A DNA stretch of 64,000 nt from Dreissena polymorpha (Eukaryota; Mollusca; Bivalvia; Myida; Dreissenidae). Shown one piece after another: positions 61,439 to 64,000 of this stretch (its first letter is position 1; every line of letters begins with the position of its first letter). The notes under the pieces are model-generated. The model was not told the origin of the DNA and ran no database searches. It was given only the letters and a program-made list of their open reading frames with translations. Location: contig NC_068360.1 of the NCBI RefSeq assembly GCF_020536995.1, forward strand, positions 22,212,698 through 22,276,697, read 5' to 3'. Made by a program: the position numbers and the translations under genes.

Positions 61439-61979
61439 TGTGAATATTGCGTTTCAACAACAGATTGCAAGATATTACAGCCCTAAACAGTGAAAAAGAG
61501 CCAATTTAAGAGACAATCGGTATGATCGTGATACTAGATCTAGAACATGATCTGCGTCAAATAGCATTGGAGTCATGTGTGATCAGAGCAAACGGAACAT
61601 ACGGAATTTTTCTTATTATATAGAATATAACGCGTACTTTGACCGCCAGTGAGTGAGGTTTCAGTATGAAGGTGATGAGACTTCGCACGGTGCTTGTTGC
61701 CCTTATAGTGTGTGACCTAGTAACCATACTAGATCTTGATTGGCACTGTTGTGCTTCATAAATAGTTTGCCAGTTGACGGGGGTTATAACACAAAATCAT
61801 AGATTATGGTTATACCAGTATCTTTTTCTATTAATCGGCCAATATATTAATATTTAAAGTAAAAAAAATCGTTCCATGTAACTTCATTGAGTGCCTTTTA
61901 CACTGAAATTCCCGACGCCCTTTGATGCTTTGCATCAATACTTATCTTGTAGTTATATTATAGATGTGTCATTTCGTAG
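61439..61979. other. Divergent intergenic region between the two C4-like copies
   Basis: Lies between the minus-strand promoter and the plus-strand exon. It contains a short open frame on the plus strand (61666-61761) that begins MKVMRLRTVLVALIVCDLV, signal-peptide-like, with a possible donor after GACCTA (GTAACC). It might be a first exon of the plus copy, but no RWGRT exon was found to link them. Confidence 0.3.
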
Positions 61980-62488
61980 GTTACATGGCTGGGAGTTACT
62001 ATCATAATTTTAACGCTACTGCCGGAGGTAACTATCTGTGTTTATCAAGTTCGCCGCAGTGGGACTATTCCACAACGACAGAAGATAACAATGTAGCTAT
62101 TACAGGTGTAGAATATAGATTCTCTCCACACCAAGAAAGTGATTTAGCCTCATTTCTGGGTCAAAATTTAAATGGAATACAAGCCCCCTGTGCTGTGTGC
62201 CACCTTCCGTTGGCAACCTTTCTCATGATACCTGGTAGAACGGACTGCTATGCGGGATGGACCAAGGAATACAGCGGCTACGTCGTCACCGGCTATATTG
62301 GAGTTCCTCATTCATCGGAGTATGTCTGCCTTGATCGGCGACCAGACAGTATAGTCGGTACCGGAAATCGAGAGGGTAATAACATGATGTACTTTGTGGA
62401 AGCACACTGCCAGTCGGGACTTGAGTGTCCCCCGTACGAGAATGGTAGAGAATTAGCATGTGTCATTTGTTCAAAAGCAATCTATTGA
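61980..62488 (+). CDS. Short-chain collagen C4-like terminal exon, paralogue
   Basis: Plus-strand paralogue of exon 4 of the minus gene: the same 168 codons plus TGA, about 31 differences, roughly 82% identical. Acceptor is TCATTTCGTAG before GTTACATGG, at the identical codon position. All cysteines and the family motifs (NYLCL, APCAVC, LMIPGRTDCY, EYVCLDR, CPPYENGREL) are kept and there is no internal stop, suggesting selection or a recent copy. I could not find counterparts of the signal-peptide, micro- or RWGRT exons upstream on this strand. It is either an incomplete duplicate or its first exons are diverged. Confidence 0.7.
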
Positions 62489-64000
62489 ATACTATTGATT
62501 TGAAAATGTTTAAGTTTTGTTGTGTTTTTATTCATTATTATTTTTGGTAGTACATTTATACAAACATACACTTTTTTACACCCCACCCCCAAAAAAGAAA
62601 AGAAATACTATTCAACAATACGAAACCTGTCAAAGATGTAGCATATATCTTATAAAAAGCACACACATACCTTATTTACTCTACTGACCATTTAGATATA
62701 ACATGTATGTCCCGAAAACAAAATTTCGCAAATATAACATAATATAAAACGGCAGAAACACTTTTAGGAGAGCAATCCTTGTTCTTATCAACCACTTTTA
62801 CAACAGAAACTCAATCATAAATATGTAATGATTAAAAATGGTAACACTAAATACAAGGGAATGGGATTGGGGTTACTGGTTCCAATGAATGCCGAATATC
62901 ACACTAAGACGCGCGTCTTAGTCGATCTCATTCAAATGTACATTATGCAGACAAAACATGAAAATGATGAATGTCAAAACGTGACGCGTGACGCGTGGAT
63001 CTATAGTTACTACACATATAATTTTAGCGTACTAGCGTCGTAAGTATCGGGAAGCTATTACAATGATTATAGGATATGGTATAATGTTACTCTGTTATAC
63101 TAGTATACAATGAAAAATGGTATATCTATACAATATATTGAACAATCAATATAGCGATGAATCGGAAAATTTCAAAATAAGCAGCTGTAAGTAATATCTT
63201 TAACATATTTTATCCACATTACAAAAACAAAGCTCTGCTGTTTACAGCTTCTGAACAATAAAATATGACATCATTGAAGATAAGTACTGGGATATGTTCT
63301 ATTGAGTTCACACAACACAAATCCAACTGTGGTAGAATTTGACATAACAAACAATGAAACTTCAGAATCTCTTTAAGGAGAGAAATCATTGTCTTTATCC
63401 AATACTGTTATAACATAAATCCATGTTAAAACACAAAATTATTAAAACTGGGACCACTGCCTCGTAACGATCCATGCAAAGCGTTGGGGTTCAAAACCGT
63501 TTGAGGACTAGACGAACCTCACAATAAGCCCAGAATTAGTTACAAACTAACACGCGTCTAATACGATCGCAATCAAACGAACATATGCAAATATCAAATG
63601 AAAAAAATGAATGTCAAAACGTGACGTGTGACTCAATACTAAACATAAACGTTTAGTGAACAAGTGTCGTAAGTATTATATCAGCATCTTAGACATCGTG
63701 CAATGTAATCTTGCACGATATAGATCAATGTCGCAAGGAGCCAATCAGGTTTACTAAACAGGATACCACAGCACAAAAGCACCAGACACAATTCAAAACC
63801 ATGCATGAATAACAATGGGGTCACCGCAACGGGTCGCTCGGTGTCAAGTATTAGGCTGTTCAACCGGTTTTCCAACCTCATAATTGTCCAAAAGTTATTC
63901 ATAAAACAGTCAATTATAAATATAAAACAAAAAACAATAATTATAAAACGACCTTATAGCATCATAACTTACATCAAATAGTAACAACAAGGTGTCACAG
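62489..64000 (+). repeat. Diverged ~600-bp tandem duplication at right edge
   Basis: Segments 62760-63055 and 63370-63680 are similar in the same orientation: both carry a GGAGAG-AATC-TTGT start, a CACGCGTC-like motif, AATGAATGTCAAAACGTGAC and end near GTCGTAAGTAT. No exon or RNA gene was seen; the open frames at 62828-63043 (plus) and 63681-63902 (minus) look like chance. Confidence 0.5.

Overview
The window is A+T-rich eukaryotic DNA with intron-bearing genes and many retroelements, and it looks like a bivalve mollusc. The clues are a pair of short-chain collagen C4-like genes, two copies of a foldback element of the kind common in heterodont bivalves, and tRNA-headed SINEs. A Dreissena-type mussel is my best guess, made from memory of repeat families and not from a search.

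Region 1 (about 1-2345) holds little beyond a 5'-truncated, frame-broken Jockey/CR1-group LINE on the minus strand. Region 2 (about 2346-54540) is one large, messy array of segmental duplications. A roughly 130-bp core block recurs about 11 times, and longer flanking blocks recur 3-7 times in a mostly fixed order. The array carries several copies of exon-like pieces of at least two unrecognised host genes: exons here called X and Y on one strand and W on the other. Most copies are decayed; one copy of Y (50588-50779) is open to its stop. Paralogous copies act as empty sites, so many later insertions can be delimited exactly: a 7.5-kb Tx1/L1-like LINE (9629-17158, 12-bp target duplication, poly(A)), a BEL/Pao LTR retrotransposon (33008-41262, LTRs identical by eye, 5-bp target duplication), two foldback MITEs, a short hairpin-bearing repeat, a truncated LINE (44460-45452), two TTAA-flanked non-autonomous transposons, and a transposon nested in a SINE nested in an exon Y copy.

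Region 3 (54541-64000) is lower-copy DNA and contains the only convincing host genes. On the minus strand a four-exon gene (61334 to 56800) encodes a predicted 250-residue secreted protein: signal peptide, short helical stretch, glycine-rich linker encoded partly by a 30-bp micro-exon, and a cysteine-rich short-chain collagen C4-like domain. It has CCAAT, GATA and TATA motifs upstream. About 650 bp beyond its first exon lies a plus-strand paralogous terminal exon (61980-62488, about 82% protein identity) for which I found no matching upstream exons. The two copies are divergent. The last 1.5 kb holds an old, roughly 600-bp tandem duplication.

Most of the window reads as accumulated duplication and transposition. 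The C4-like pair and the X/Y exon family are the parts most likely to matter to the host.
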